A model generated the notes under the pieces. The model saw nothing but the letters and a program-made list of their open reading frames with translations, did not search any database and was not told the DNA's origin. The position numbers and the translations under genes were made by a program. Of a stretch of DNA of 64,000 nt, positions 25,044 through 35,962 are shown piece after piece (positions within the stretch are counted from its first letter, which is position 1; the number at the start of each line of letters is the position of its first letter). Source of the stretch: Pseudarthrobacter oxydans (GTDB lineage Bacteria > Actinomycetota > Actinomycetes > Actinomycetales > Micrococcaceae); assembly GCF_013314975.1 (NCBI RefSeq), contig NZ_JABTYH010000019.1:17446-81445 (forward strand). The letters run 5' to 3'.

Positions 25044-26152
25044 TCATGTACCTGCTGATGGGACTGACGGCTGCTGTCGTGTCCTATGCGGCTACATGGG
25101 GAGCACGGGTCGTCGGCCACCGGCTCGAACTCCACATGCCCATCCGAAGCCGCGATATGCATTCCATTCCCGTGTCCCGCCTGGGCGGCGTGGCGATCTT
25201 CCTCGGTGTCATGGTGGCCCTCATCGTCGCCAGCCAGTCCTTTTTCGTGAAGGACATCTACCGGAACAACTTCTCGCCATGGGGCGTCCTCGCAGGCGCA
25301 GCCGTCATTGTGCTGGTGGGCGTCGCCGATGACCTGCTGGACATCCGGTGGTGGGTGAAGCTGATTGGCCAAAGCATTGCGGGCCTGACCGTGGCCGTCT
25401 GGGGGGTCCAGATGACCATTCTCCCCTGGGTTCCGGAGCCGATCTACCTCGAAAATGAAACCGTCCGGGTCCTTTTGACTGCCGGACTGATCGTCACCAC
25501 GATGAATGCCTTCAACTTCATCGACGGGCTGGACGGCCTTGCCGCAGGAGTGGCCATCATCGGCGGCACGGCGTTCTTCTTCACTGCCTACTGGGTGCAT
25601 CGCAACGCTGTCCTGCTGGACTATTCAGACCTCGCGACCCTGATTACGGCAGTCCTGGTGGGCAGCTGCCTGGGCTTCCTGCCGCACAACTGGTTCCCGT
25701 CCAAGATCTTCATGGGCGATTCCGGCGCCATGCTGATCGGGCTGCTGATGGCCTCGGCGGGCGTGGTGTCCACGGGACAGATCACCTCGGGGCTCTACGA
25801 CAGGGTCAACGGCATCTCCACGGTGATTCCCATCCTGCTTCCGTTCGCGGTCCTCTTCCTTCCGCTGCTGGACCTCGGCCTGGCGGTGGTGCGACGGACT
25901 GCCCGGGGCCGATCGCCCTGGTCCGCCGACCGCGGCCACCTGCACCACAAGCTCCTGGACATCGGCTACTCGCACCGCACCGCAGTTATCCTGATGTACC
26001 TCTGGACCGCCATCCTCTCCTTCGGGGGACTGGCCTTCGCCATCTTTCCGTGGCAGATTGTGCTGTCCATCGACCTCTTCGCCACCCTGGTCATGGGCCT
26101 CATCACCGCCTGGCCCTACCTGGCCCGCCGGGGGGAAGAGACCCGGGCGTAA
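25040..26152 (+). CDS. wecA: Polyprenyl-phosphate N-acetylhexosamine-1-phosphate transferase (WecA/MraY family)
   Basis: A 370-residue polytopic membrane enzyme with about ten or eleven helices that transfers a sugar-1-phosphate, probably GlcNAc-1-P, from UDP-sugar to a polyprenyl phosphate. Family catalytic blocks: VGVADDLLDIRWW, NAFNFIDGLDGLAAG, FMGDSGAMLIG and the cytoplasmic DRGHLHHKLLDIG histidine loop typical of WecA/TagO/Rv1302. It starts glycopolymer linker synthesis and fits with the WecG/TagA-like gene upstream. ATG 25040 has only a weak ribosome binding site and overlaps a tiny ORF. Location just before the atp operon matches Mycobacterium and other Actinobacteria. Confidence 0.93.
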   Translation: MIMYLLMGLTAAVVSYAATWGARVVGHRLELHMPIRSRDMHSIPVSRLGGVAIFLGVMVALIVASQSFFVKDIYRNNFSPWGVLAGAAVIVLVGVADDLLDIRWWVKLIGQSIAGLTVAVWGVQMTILPWVPEPIYLENETVRVLLTAGLIVTTMNAFNFIDGLDGLAAGVAIIGGTAFFFTAYWVHRNAVLLDYSDLATLITAVLVGSCLGFLPHNWFPSKIFMGDSGAMLIGLLMASAGVVSTGQITSGLYDRVNGISTVIPILLPFAVLFLPLLDLGLAVVRRTARGRSPWSADRGHLHHKLLDIGYSHRTAVILMYLWTAILSFGGLAFAIFPWQIVLSIDLFATLVMGLITAWPYLARRGEETRA

Positions 26153-26181
26153 CGTCCGTGCGGAAATATTTCTATCTCGTG

Positions 26182-26210
26182 TAGAATTTAGGGGCAGCCA
26201 AAGCTGCCCC
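26182..26210 (+). promoter_or_regulatory. Candidate atp operon promoter and 5' hairpin
   Basis: TAGAAT at 26182-26187 is a good -10 hexamer in the wecA-atp gap. Three nt later an 8-bp perfect hairpin, GGGGCAGC-CAAA-GCTGCCCC (26191-26210), would sit at the very 5' end of the transcript. There is no clear -35 and no T-run after the hairpin, so it is less likely to be a terminator for wecA. Confidence 0.5.
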
Positions 26211-26260
26211 TCCACACAGCCTGTTGACGATCTGCCGCAGGTGCCGACGATTGGGATCGA

Positions 26261-26743
26261 ATGACCTCCAACGCCGAGTCTGGACCTCTGTCCGGCAATG
26301 GACGCGTTGGCGCATCCGGCCCCACGCCGTCGCTCTGGCTGCACCTCCTCAAGCTGAGTTCGATCGCGTCGGGGTGCGGACTCCTGCTTTGCGCTGTACC
26401 GGCCATGCTGCTGGATGGCGTGACCGGGGTGCTGTCCAGTACGTCCGGTGGCCTGCTGGTGATGCTGTTCTTCGGCATCAGCCTCCTCGTAGGTCACTTC
26501 GTGGGCCGCAGCAATCCTTCCGGGGCCATTGGCATGTTCGTGGCAACCTACTTTGTCAAGGTAGTCGGTTTCGCCGTCGTCCTGTTCGTCGTGGGAGCAC
26601 CGCAGTGGCTGGACGGGCGCTGGTTTGTGGCCGGCGCCGTCACCGCGGTGGTGCTGTGGCAGGCTGCTGAGATCTACGGTTTCAGCAAGGCGCGCCTCCA
26701 GATCTACAACGATCCAGAACCCAAGGAAAACCCCGATGCGTGA
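26261..26743 (+). CDS. AtpI-like membrane protein at head of atp operon
   Basis: A 160-residue protein with about four transmembrane helices (starting roughly at residues 28, 55, 90 and 115) after a Gly/Ser/Pro-rich N-terminus. Its position ahead of the ATP synthase genes and its topology match the poorly conserved AtpI (ATP synthase protein I) type that assists c-ring assembly. Sequence similarity is too weak to be firm, so function is by context. The stop overlaps the following gene by 8 nt, implying translational coupling. Confidence 0.65.
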   Translation: MTSNAESGPLSGNGRVGASGPTPSLWLHLLKLSSIASGCGLLLCAVPAMLLDGVTGVLSSTSGGLLVMLFFGISLLVGHFVGRSNPSGAIGMFVATYFVKVVGFAVVLFVVGAPQWLDGRWFVAGAVTAVVLWQAAEIYGFSKARLQIYNDPEPKENPDA

Positions 26744-27074
26744 TCCGAAGAAGCCCAGCCAAGGCAACACCGGCAACGGCGGATCGAGCGGTCCCGCCCC
26801 CGGTGTATCAGGCGACGGAACCAGCGGCGGATACAACGCCGGCATGGCCGTATTCAGCTACATCATTGGCGGAATCATCGTCTGGAGTTTGATAGGGTGG
26901 GGACTGGATTACGTGTGGGGAACGCGCTGGATTGTGCTCGCAGGCGCTCTGCTTGGAGCCGTCGGAGGTTTTTACCTTTCCCACATGCATGGCCTTACCA
27001 GTTCTCGAAACAACGCTGGGGAGCGCCATGCTGCCAGCGGGCCGTCCCAGGACGGCGACACTAATGCCAAATAA
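26736..27074 (+). CDS. AtpZ/AtpI-family small membrane protein
   Basis: A 112-residue protein: a Gly/Ser/Asn-rich soluble N-terminus of about 35 residues, then two hydrophobic helices (FSYIIGGIIVWSLIGWGLDY and RWIVLAGALLGAVGGFYLS) and a polar tail. The two-helix hairpin is characteristic of AtpZ/DUF2335-like AtpI family members found before atpB, proposed to act in F0 assembly or Mg2+/Ca2+ handling. It starts inside the end of the preceding gene and ends 81 nt before atpB. Confidence 0.75.
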   Translation: MRDPKKPSQGNTGNGGSSGPAPGVSGDGTSGGYNAGMAVFSYIIGGIIVWSLIGWGLDYVWGTRWIVLAGALLGAVGGFYLSHMHGLTSSRNNAGERHAASGPSQDGDTNAK

Positions 27075-27155
27075 TTTCACAGGGGGAACAGCAGGCCATC
27101 AGGCTGCCGATCCCCGCCCAACGCCCAATGATGGACACTGCAGAGAGGAAACGCG

Positions 27156-27956
27156 TTGATCGCGCTTGCGCTCCCGGCCCAAGATTCAGGAGAGTTCACT
27201 CCTCCTGGTATTAACGAAATGCATTTGCCGGCAATCCTGCCGTGGGGTGCCGCAGAAGGATTCTCCAAGCAGATGCTGCTGGTCCTCCTCTCTGTCGTCT
27301 TTATCGCCGTCTTCTTCGTGCTCGCTGCACGCAAGCAGCAGCTGGTACCCGGCAAGCTCCAGTTCGCCGGCGAGGCCGCCTACGGCTTCGTCCGCAACGG
27401 AATCGCCAAGGACATCATCGGTGGCAAGGACTTCATCAAGTACGTCCCGCTGCTGTTCAGCCTTTTCTTCTTCATCCTGGTTAACAACATCTACGGCGCC
27501 ATCCCGTTCTTCCAGCTCCCCACGTTCTCGCACGTGGGCGGAGCCTATGTGCTGGCCGGCATCGTCTACTTCACCTGGATCGCCATCGGCGTCAAGAAGA
27601 ACGGGCTCCGCTACTTCAAGCTGGCCACCGTGCCCTCAGGCGTGCCGTGGTACATCCTTCCGATCGTGATCCCGATCGAGATCATCTCCAACTTCCTGGT
27701 CCGGCCGGTCACGCACAGCCTCCGTCTGTTCGCCACCATGCTGGCAGGCCACCTCATCGTGATGATCGCAGGCTACGGCATCGAGTTCCTCGTCATGCAG
27801 GAGAACATCCTGCTCAAGGGATCCTCGCTCCTGGTCCTCGCCGGCGCGATCGCCATGTACATGCTTGAAGCCCTGATCATGGTCCTGCAGGCGTACGTCT
27901 TTACCCTGCTGACCGCGATCTACATCGAAGGCGCGCTTCACGCCGACAGCCACTAG
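27156..27956 (+). CDS. atpB: ATP synthase F0 subunit a
   Basis: A 266-residue membrane stator subunit forming the proton half-channels against the c-ring. The essential arginine lies in [17 protein letters not shown]; five to six helices are apparent. The start used is TTG 27156, behind GAGAGGAA; the next in-frame ATG ([10 protein letters not shown], 23 codons in) would shorten the N-terminus. A TTG start may lower translation relative to the neighbouring c subunit. Confidence 0.96.
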   Translation: MIALALPAQDSGEFTPPGINEMHLPAILPWGAAEGFSKQMLLVLLSVVFIAVFFVLAARKQQLVPGKLQFAGEAAYGFVRNGIAKDIIGGKDFIKYVPLLFSLFFFILVNNIYGAIPFFQLPTFSHVGGAYVLAGIVYFTWIAIGVKKNGLRYFKLATVPSGVPWYILPIVIPIEIISNFLVRPVTHSLRLFATMLAGHLIVMIAGYGIEFLVMQENILLKGSSLLVLAGAIAMYMLEALIMVLQAYVFTLLTAIYIEGALHADSH

Positions 27957-28063
27957 GCACCCGCCGCACGGCATCGCGCCGCAGGCACACAAAAACTTCC
28001 CCTCGCGGGGATAGAGCAACCCAAACAACCTGCCACACGGGTGGCATCTTGAAAGGAAGAAAA

Positions 28064-28267
28064 ATGGAAGGCAATCTCAACCTCGTAGGTTACGGTCTGT
28101 CCGCAATCGGCGGTGGTATCGGTGTTGGCCTCGTATTCGCTGCCTACATCAACGGCGTTGCACGTCAGCCGGAAGCACAGCGCGTCCTGCAGCCGATCGC
28201 ATTCCTCGGCCTTGCGCTCACCGAAGCCCTCGCCATCCTCGGCCTGGTCTTCGCCTTCGTTCTCTAG
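28064..28267 (+). CDS. atpE: ATP synthase F0 subunit c
   Basis: A 67-residue proteolipid of two helices that forms the rotor ring. The N-terminal helix is glycine-rich ([16 protein letters not shown]), the loop carries the conserved ARQPE, and the proton-binding carboxylate is Glu in [17 protein letters not shown] 28064 sits behind GAAAGGAAGAAAA, a strong site; an upstream TTG at 28049 is disfavoured. A 6-bp hairpin (TGCCAC/GTGGCA, about 28031-28046) lies just before this ribosome binding site. Confidence 0.97.
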   Translation: MEGNLNLVGYGLSAIGGGIGVGLVFAAYINGVARQPEAQRVLQPIAFLGLALTEALAILGLVFAFVL

Positions 28268-28319
28268 TCCTTAGAGCGAAGCGAACTTACAGAACCGAGT
28301 AGAAAAGGACGGGTGAAAT

Positions 28320-28871
28320 ATGAATCAGCTGATCATCTCAGCCGCCACTGAGGGCGAAGTCAACCCCCTGGTTCCCAACATCTGGGAAATGGGCGTTGTC
28401 CTCGTGGGCTTTGCCATCCTCATGTTCATCGTGGTCAAGTTCGTTGTCCCGATGTTCGAAAAGACCTTCGCCGAGCGTGCCGAGGCCATCGAAGGTGGCA
28501 TTGCAAAGGCTGAAAAGGCCCAGGCTGAGGCTTCTGCTGCACTCGAAGAGTACAAGCAGCAGCTGACCGACGCCCGCACCGAAGCCAACCGCATCCGTGA
28601 GGAAGCCCGCGCCGAAGGTGCCCAGATCCTCGCGGATCTCAAGGAGAAGGCAGCTGCAGAGTCTGCCCGCATCACGGCCCAGGCGCACGCCCAGATCGAA
28701 TCCGAGCGCCAGGCGGCCGTTGTGTCCCTGCGCTCCGAGGTCGGCACTTTGGCCACCACCCTGGCCGGCCGGATCGTCGGCGAATCGCTCAACGACGATG
28801 AGCGTGCAGCTCGGGTCGTGGACCGCTTCCTGGCAGATCTGGAGACCCAGAACGCAGGTGCAGCTAAGTAA
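28320..28871 (+). CDS. atpF: ATP synthase F0 subunit b
   Basis: A 183-residue peripheral-stalk subunit. One transmembrane helix near residues 22-45 (GVVLVGFAILMFIVVKFVVP) is followed by a long charged Ala/Glu/Lys-rich coiled coil. Start ATG is 28320 with AAAAGGACGGG upstream. The last base of the stop is the first base of the atpH ATG (TAATG). Here b and delta are separate, unlike the fused b-delta of mycobacteria. Confidence 0.96.
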   Translation: MNQLIISAATEGEVNPLVPNIWEMGVVLVGFAILMFIVVKFVVPMFEKTFAERAEAIEGGIAKAEKAQAEASAALEEYKQQLTDARTEANRIREEARAEGAQILADLKEKAAAESARITAQAHAQIESERQAAVVSLRSEVGTLATTLAGRIVGESLNDDERAARVVDRFLADLETQNAGAAK

Positions 28872-29698
28872 TGGCAGGCGTATCGAGCGAATCGCTGGCA
28901 ACAGCGCTGACTGCGTTGGAAGCCAAGCTTCCGACGGCGTCGCTGCAGCTGGCAAAGGAACTCTTCGGAATTCTGGGAATGGTGGACAGCTCGGCTGGCT
29001 TGCGCCGCGCCCTGACTGACCCGTCCCGCAACGGTGACGAAAAGTCGGCGCTGGTCAGGCAGCTGGTTAGCGGAAAAGTCTCCGCTGATGCTGCAGATAT
29101 CGCGAGCGGACTGGCCAGCCTGCGCTGGGCAACTGCCCGTGACATCGGCGATGCACTCGAGACTCTTGCCGCAACGGTGGTCATTTCCGTTGCCGAAAAC
29201 AAGTCGGCCGTTTCTGCCTCCGGAATCACTGGCCTGGAAGAACTGGAGAACGATCTGTTCTCCTTCAACCAGGCTGTTGCCTCCAGCCACGAGGTACAAC
29301 GTGCTCTGTCCGAAACACAGGCCAGCGCCGCAGCCAAGTCGGCATTCGCCGAAAAGCTGGTGCCCGGCGCCAGTGAGGAAGCCAAAGTCCTCATCCGGCA
29401 GGCCGTCACCCAGCCCCGCGGCATCAAGCCCACCCGGCTGGTGGAACGTTTTGCGGAGCTTGCAGCCAAGCGGCAGCAGCGCTGGATTGCAACGGTCAAT
29501 GTGACCCGTCCCCTGACGCAGACGCAGCTTGCACGCCTTCAGGCGGGCTTGAACGCCATGTACGGGCGGGAACTGAAGATCAACCTCAACGTTGATCCGG
29601 CACTCATTGGCGGCATCCGCGTCCAGGTCGGTGACGAAGTGCTCGACGCTTCGGTACTCACCAGGCTGGGCGAGCTGCAACGCCAGCTGGCCGGCTAG
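28871..29698 (+). CDS. atpH: ATP synthase F1 subunit delta
   Basis: A 275-residue stator subunit linking the b subunits to the F1 head, about 100 residues longer than the E. coli protein, as usual for Actinobacteria. The C-terminal block VDPALIGGIRVQVGDEVLDASV is the OSCP/delta signature (quoted in part: ALIGGIRVQVGDEVLDASV). It starts at an ATG overlapping the atpF stop. The longer N-terminal half is helical and Ala-rich. Confidence 0.95.
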   Translation: MAGVSSESLATALTALEAKLPTASLQLAKELFGILGMVDSSAGLRRALTDPSRNGDEKSALVRQLVSGKVSADAADIASGLASLRWATARDIGDALETLAATVVISVAENKSAVSASGITGLEELENDLFSFNQAVASSHEVQRALSETQASAAAKSAFAEKLVPGASEEAKVLIRQAVTQPRGIKPTRLVERFAELAAKRQQRWIATVNVTRPLTQTQLARLQAGLNAMYGRELKINLNVDPALIGGIRVQVGDEVLDASVLTRLGELQRQLAG

Positions 29699-29778
29699 CC
29701 GGACAAGCACAAACAAACTGATAGAAACCCCGGTCACCGGCAACGGTGATCACAAAAACAGGAGAGCAGGGACTGCAG

Positions 29779-31416
29779 ATGGCCGAATTGACCATCAACG
29801 CCGACGACGTCCGTAATGCGCTGAACGAGTTCGCGGCGTCCTACGAACCCGGAAACGCAGAACGCGTAGAGGTCGGCCGCGTATCTACCGCTGGTGACGG
29901 CATCGCCCGTGTTGAGGGCCTTCCCTCGGTCATGGCGAACGAGCTGCTTCGCTTTGAGGACGGCACGCTGGGCCTGGCCCAGAACCTCGACGTCCGCGAA
30001 ATCGGCGTCATCATCCTCGGTGACTTCACCGGCATCGAAGAAGGCCAGGAAGTCCACCGCACCGGACAGGTTCTGTCCGTTCCCGTGGGCGACGCCTTCC
30101 TTGGCCGTGTTGTCGACCCGCTGGGTATGCCCATCGACGACCTCGGCGAGATCAAGGCCGAAACCACCCGCGCACTGGAGCTCCAGGCTCCCGGCGTGAC
30201 CCAGCGCAAATCGGTGCACGAGCCGATGCAGACCGGGCTCAAGGCCATCGACGCCATGATCCCGATCGGCCGCGGCCAGCGCCAGCTCATCATTGGCGAC
30301 CGCCAGACCGGCAAGTCAGCCATCGCGATCGACACCATCATCAACCAGAAGGCCAACTGGGCTTCGGGCGATGTGACCAAGCAGGTCCGCTGCATCTACG
30401 TGGCGATCGGTCAGAAGGCGTCCACCATCGCCGCCATCCGCCAGACCCTCGAGGACAACGGGGCACTGGAGTACACCACCATCGTGGCGTCTCCGGCATC
30501 CGACCCCGCAGGCTTCAAGTACCTGGCACCGTACGCCGGTTCGGCCATCGGCCAGCACTGGATGTACGGCGGCAAGCACGTCCTTATTGTGTTCGATGAC
30601 CTCTCCAAGCAGGCTGAGGCCTACCGTGCAGTGTCGCTGCTGCTCCGCCGCCCGCCGGGCCGCGAAGCCTACCCGGGCGACGTGTTCTACCTGCACTCCC
30701 GCCTGCTGGAGCGTTGTGCAAAGCTGTCCGACGAGCTGGGTGCCGGTTCCATGACGGGCCTGCCGCTGATCGAGACCAAGGCGAACGACGTGTCCGCCTA
30801 CATCCCGACCAACGTCATCTCCATCACCGACGGCCAGATCTTCCTGCAGTCGGACCTCTTCAACGCCAACCAGCGCCCCGCTGTTGACGTGGGTGTGTCC
30901 GTGTCCCGAGTGGGCGGCGCCGCACAGGTGAAGTCCATGAAGAAGGTCTCCGGTACGTTGAAGCTGGACCTCGCACAGTACCGCGACATGCAGGCATTCG
31001 CCATGTTCGCCTCGGACCTGGATGCCGCATCGCGCCAGCAGCTGACCCGTGGCGCCCGCCTCATGGAGCTGCTCAAGCAGGGCCAGTACTCACCGTTCCC
31101 GGTCGAGAACCAGGTCGTCTCCATCTGGGCCGGCACCAACGGCTACCTGGACGACGTTCCGGTTGAGGACATCAGCCGCTTCGAGTCCGAGTTCCTGGAG
31201 CACCTGACGCACAAGTCCTCGATCCTCACCACGCTGGCGCAGACCAACGTGCTGGACGATGACACCGCGGCAGCTCTCAAGTCGGCAATCGTCGACTTCA
31301 AGAAGGGCTTCTTCGGCGAGGGTGACAACCACCTGGTGGGTGCGGGGCATGAGGAATATGCCGCCATCGACGAGGGCCAGGTTGACCAGGAAAAGATCGT
31401 CAAGCAGAAGCGCTAG
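29779..31416 (+). CDS. atpA: ATP synthase F1 subunit alpha
   Basis: A 545-residue non-catalytic nucleotide-binding subunit. P-loop [13 protein letters not shown] is in the central domain, followed by the alpha-specific [19 protein letters not shown] block (here [18 protein letters not shown]). ATG 29779 ([11 protein letters not shown]) lies behind AGGAGAGCAGG; an in-frame start 33 nt upstream is less likely. An imperfect short hairpin (GTCACCG/CGGTGAT) occurs in the 80-nt gap before it. Confidence 0.97.
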   Translation: MAELTINADDVRNALNEFAASYEPGNAERVEVGRVSTAGDGIARVEGLPSVMANELLRFEDGTLGLAQNLDVREIGVIILGDFTGIEEGQEVHRTGQVLSVPVGDAFLGRVVDPLGMPIDDLGEIKAETTRALELQAPGVTQRKSVHEPMQTGLKAIDAMIPIGRGQRQLIIGDRQTGKSAIAIDTIINQKANWASGDVTKQVRCIYVAIGQKASTIAAIRQTLEDNGALEYTTIVASPASDPAGFKYLAPYAGSAIGQHWMYGGKHVLIVFDDLSKQAEAYRAVSLLLRRPPGREAYPGDVFYLHSRLLERCAKLSDELGAGSMTGLPLIETKANDVSAYIPTNVISITDGQIFLQSDLFNANQRPAVDVGVSVSRVGGAAQVKSMKKVSGTLKLDLAQYRDMQAFAMFASDLDAASRQQLTRGARLMELLKQGQYSPFPVENQVVSIWAGTNGYLDDVPVEDISRFESEFLEHLTHKSSILTTLAQTNVLDDDTAAALKSAIVDFKKGFFGEGDNHLVGAGHEEYAAIDEGQVDQEKIVKQKR

Positions 31417-31427
31417 TTCCATTGGCA

Positions 31428-31460
31428 GGGTGTGCCGGGTCCACAGGACCCGGCACACCC
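31428..31460 (+). other. Perfect 15-bp intercistronic hairpin between atpA and atpG
   Basis: Arms 31428-31442 and 31446-31460 pair without mismatch around the loop ACA, 11 nt after the atpA stop. The following bases are GGCCTACGG, with no T-run, so this is not a standard intrinsic terminator. It could stabilise the upstream mRNA, mark a processing site or reduce downstream expression. Confidence 0.7.
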
Positions 31461-31489
31461 GGCCTACGGAACGCTAGGAAAGGATAAGT

Positions 31490-33918
<2,429 letters not shown>

Positions 33919-33919
33919 T

Positions 33920-34204
33920 ATGGCTGAGCTTGAGGTTGAGATTGTCGCAGCGGACCACTTCGTGTGGTCCGGAGCGGCCAAGATGGTCAAGGCCCGCACC
34001 AGCGATGGTGAAATCGGAATCCTGCCCGGCCACTCGCCCCTGCTGGCGATCCTGGCCGAGGGTGAACTGGCGATCCAGCCGGTATCGGGAGACCGTATCG
34101 CGGTAGAAGTCGACGGCGGGTTCTTCTCCGTGGACAACAACCGCGTGGTCATCGTTGCTGACAACGCCCAGCTGGGCGGCTCGGTTACCGCTGGGATCCG
34201 CTAG
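33920..34204 (+). CDS. atpC: ATP synthase F1 subunit epsilon, short form
   Basis: A 94-residue subunit with the beta-sandwich domain (WSGAAKMVKART, EIGILPGHSPLLAIL). It lacks most of the C-terminal helical hairpin that gives E. coli epsilon about 139 residues; the protein ends at LGGSVTAGIR. Loss of the inhibitory C-terminal helices suggests that hydrolysis is not controlled in the E. coli manner. It starts 1 nt after atpD and its stop overlaps a putative promoter for the DUF2550 gene. Confidence 0.93.
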   Translation: MAELEVEIVAADHFVWSGAAKMVKARTSDGEIGILPGHSPLLAILAEGELAIQPVSGDRIAVEVDGGFFSVDNNRVVIVADNAQLGGSVTAGIR

Positions 34205-34207
34205 CAT
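34202..34207 (+). promoter_or_regulatory. Leaderless -10 box TAGCAT for DUF2550 gene
   Basis: TAGCAT overlaps the atpC stop codon and ends 7 nt before ATG 34215. No Shine-Dalgarno sequence is visible between them. It would give the DUF2550 gene expression independent of the atp operon. Confidence 0.5.
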
Positions 34208-34214
34208 CACCTTG

Positions 34215-34646
34215 ATGGACGCATCGAGTCTTCCGTTCATCGCCATGGCAATCGCTTTTGGATTGCTGATCTTTGCACTGTGCCTTTCGGGGGTGCGCCG
34301 CTTCAACCTGCGGCGTGCCCTCGGCACGGTGGACGCCTCCATTTGCATGGCTGGAAACAGCTGGCAGATGGGGGTTTGTCGTTATCAGGACAACGACCTC
34401 GAGTGGTTCCGGCTGCTCTCCCTCAGCGTCCGGCCCAAACACAAGTTCAAGCGCCACAGCCTTGAACTGCTGGGCCGCCGCAAACCCACGGAGGCCGAGG
34501 CCGTGAAGGTCCAGCCCGACGTCGTGATCGTTGAACTGCGTTATGAAGGCAAGGACCTGCGCCTCGCCATGAAATTCGATGCCTACACAGGCCTCTCGTC
34601 CTGGCTGGAGGCCGGTCCGGTCATCGGCGTCGGCACCTGGCGCTAG
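34215..34646 (+). CDS. DUF2550 membrane protein
   Basis: A 143-residue protein with one N-terminal transmembrane helix (FIAMAIAFGLLIFALCLSG) and a basic cytoplasmic domain of about 110 residues with conserved-looking SLELLGRRKP and VIVELRYEG. DUF2550 is an actinobacterial family almost always found right after atpC (as in Mycobacterium). Its function is unknown; the conserved location suggests a link to the ATP synthase or the membrane. A TTG one codon upstream is an alternative start. Confidence 0.85.
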   Translation: MDASSLPFIAMAIAFGLLIFALCLSGVRRFNLRRALGTVDASICMAGNSWQMGVCRYQDNDLEWFRLLSLSVRPKHKFKRHSLELLGRRKPTEAEAVKVQPDVVIVELRYEGKDLRLAMKFDAYTGLSSWLEAGPVIGVGTWR

Positions 34647-34651
34647 CTGAC

Positions 34652-35962
34652 GTGGACTGGCTCTTCGAGGTCCGGCTCGTGGACGGGCCGGTCTACTGGT
34701 TGTCCCTCATCCTGGGCCTCGCCGGGGCGCTGTACCTCCTGGTGCCCCCTTCCGGCATCCCTCCCCGGCCCTGGCTTCTCCGGGTCCTGGCAGGCGCAGC
34801 TGCAGCGATTGCACTGGTCTTCGCCGTGCACTGGGCCCTCATCAACGTCTTCTCCGTCTTCACCGCGAACATCCCGGACGCTGTCCTGCTCTGGATCGTG
34901 GCCGCCGTCGCCGCCCTCATCCTCCTGGTCCTGCGGGTGCCCCGCGGCACCTGGCGGAGCCGTGGAACCGGGCTCGCCGCAGTCCTCCTGGTCGCGGCTC
35001 TCTCGGCGGTACAGATCAATGCCTACTATGGCCTCAACCGCACCGTCAGTGACCTCTTCGGCACGGCACTGGCCAGGGTCCCCGCGCTGGAGCGGGACCT
35101 GATGCGCCAGCCTGGCGAGGCCGACGGCGCCACGCTCCAGGGCTGGACCGCGGAGGGGGAGATGCCGGGCGGCGGAGCGCTGCGCCGGTCCGTGATCCCG
35201 GGGGATGTCTCCGGAATGGATACCCGGGAAGCCTACATCTACCTTCCACCCGCCTACTTTGCACAGAACCGTCCCGCCCTCCCGGTGCTGGTGCTGGTGG
35301 CGGGTCAGCCGGGCGGCCCGGCGGACTGGCTGACCGGTGGTGCGCTGCAGTCCCACATGGACGCCTTTGCTGCCGCGCACGGGGGAGTGGCGCCCGTGGT
35401 GGTGGTGCCCGACCCCAACGGGTCCCAGTCCGCCAACACCATGTGCATGGACAGCCGGATTGCACGCGCGGACACCTACCTCTCCCAGGACGTCCCGCAC
35501 TGGATAAAGTCCACGCTCGCCGTCGACACAGACCATCGCAGGTGGGCGGCCGGGGGGTTCTCTTTCGGCGGCACCTGCGCACTGCAGCTGGGAACCAGGC
35601 ATCCGGACCTCTTCCCCTCGGTCTTGTCCTTCTCCGGCGAGGCGGAGCCCGCGATTGCCAAGGAGCGCCACAAGACCATCGAGGCGTCCTTTCCGGGGGA
35701 CCCCGAAGCCTTCGTACGGCAGACTCCCCTGGTCATCATGAAAGATCGGCGCTTTGAAGGCAGCGGACTCTACCTGACCGCCGGGCAGGACGACCCGGAA
35801 TTCGTCGGTTACCTCCGCACCCTGGCCGCAGCGGCGGAGGATGCCGGGTTTACGGTGCGCGCCTACGAGGTGGAGCATACCGGCCACTCCTGGGATACCT
35901 CCTCGAAACGTATCGGCGACGCACTCGATTTCCTGGCCGAGCGGTGGGGGCTGGAGAGGTGA
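34652..35962 (+). CDS. Membrane-anchored esterase-fold alpha/beta hydrolase
   Basis: A 436-residue protein. About four transmembrane helices occupy residues 1-135, and an esterase-D/mycolyltransferase-like alpha/beta hydrolase domain follows, probably facing outside. The nucleophile elbow is AGGFSFGGTCALQLG and the likely catalytic histidine is in VEHTGHSWDT; DTREAYIYLPPAYF is a family strand. GTG 34652 is 5 nt after the DUF2550 stop. It overlaps the next gene, a DUF2156 lipid aminoacylation-type protein, by 4 nt (GTGA). In other bacteria, hydrolases paired with aminoacyl-phosphatidylglycerol synthases (AhyD type) remove the amino acid again, so a lipid-modifying role is a reasonable inference. 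An unrelated esterase is the alternative. Confidence 0.8.
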   Translation: MDWLFEVRLVDGPVYWLSLILGLAGALYLLVPPSGIPPRPWLLRVLAGAAAAIALVFAVHWALINVFSVFTANIPDAVLLWIVAAVAALILLVLRVPRGTWRSRGTGLAAVLLVAALSAVQINAYYGLNRTVSDLFGTALARVPALERDLMRQPGEADGATLQGWTAEGEMPGGGALRRSVIPGDVSGMDTREAYIYLPPAYFAQNRPALPVLVLVAGQPGGPADWLTGGALQSHMDAFAAAHGGVAPVVVVPDPNGSQSANTMCMDSRIARADTYLSQDVPHWIKSTLAVDTDHRRWAAGGFSFGGTCALQLGTRHPDLFPSVLSFSGEAEPAIAKERHKTIEASFPGDPEAFVRQTPLVIMKDRRFEGSGLYLTAGQDDPEFVGYLRTLAAAAEDAGFTVRAYEVEHTGHSWDTSSKRIGDALDFLAERWGLER

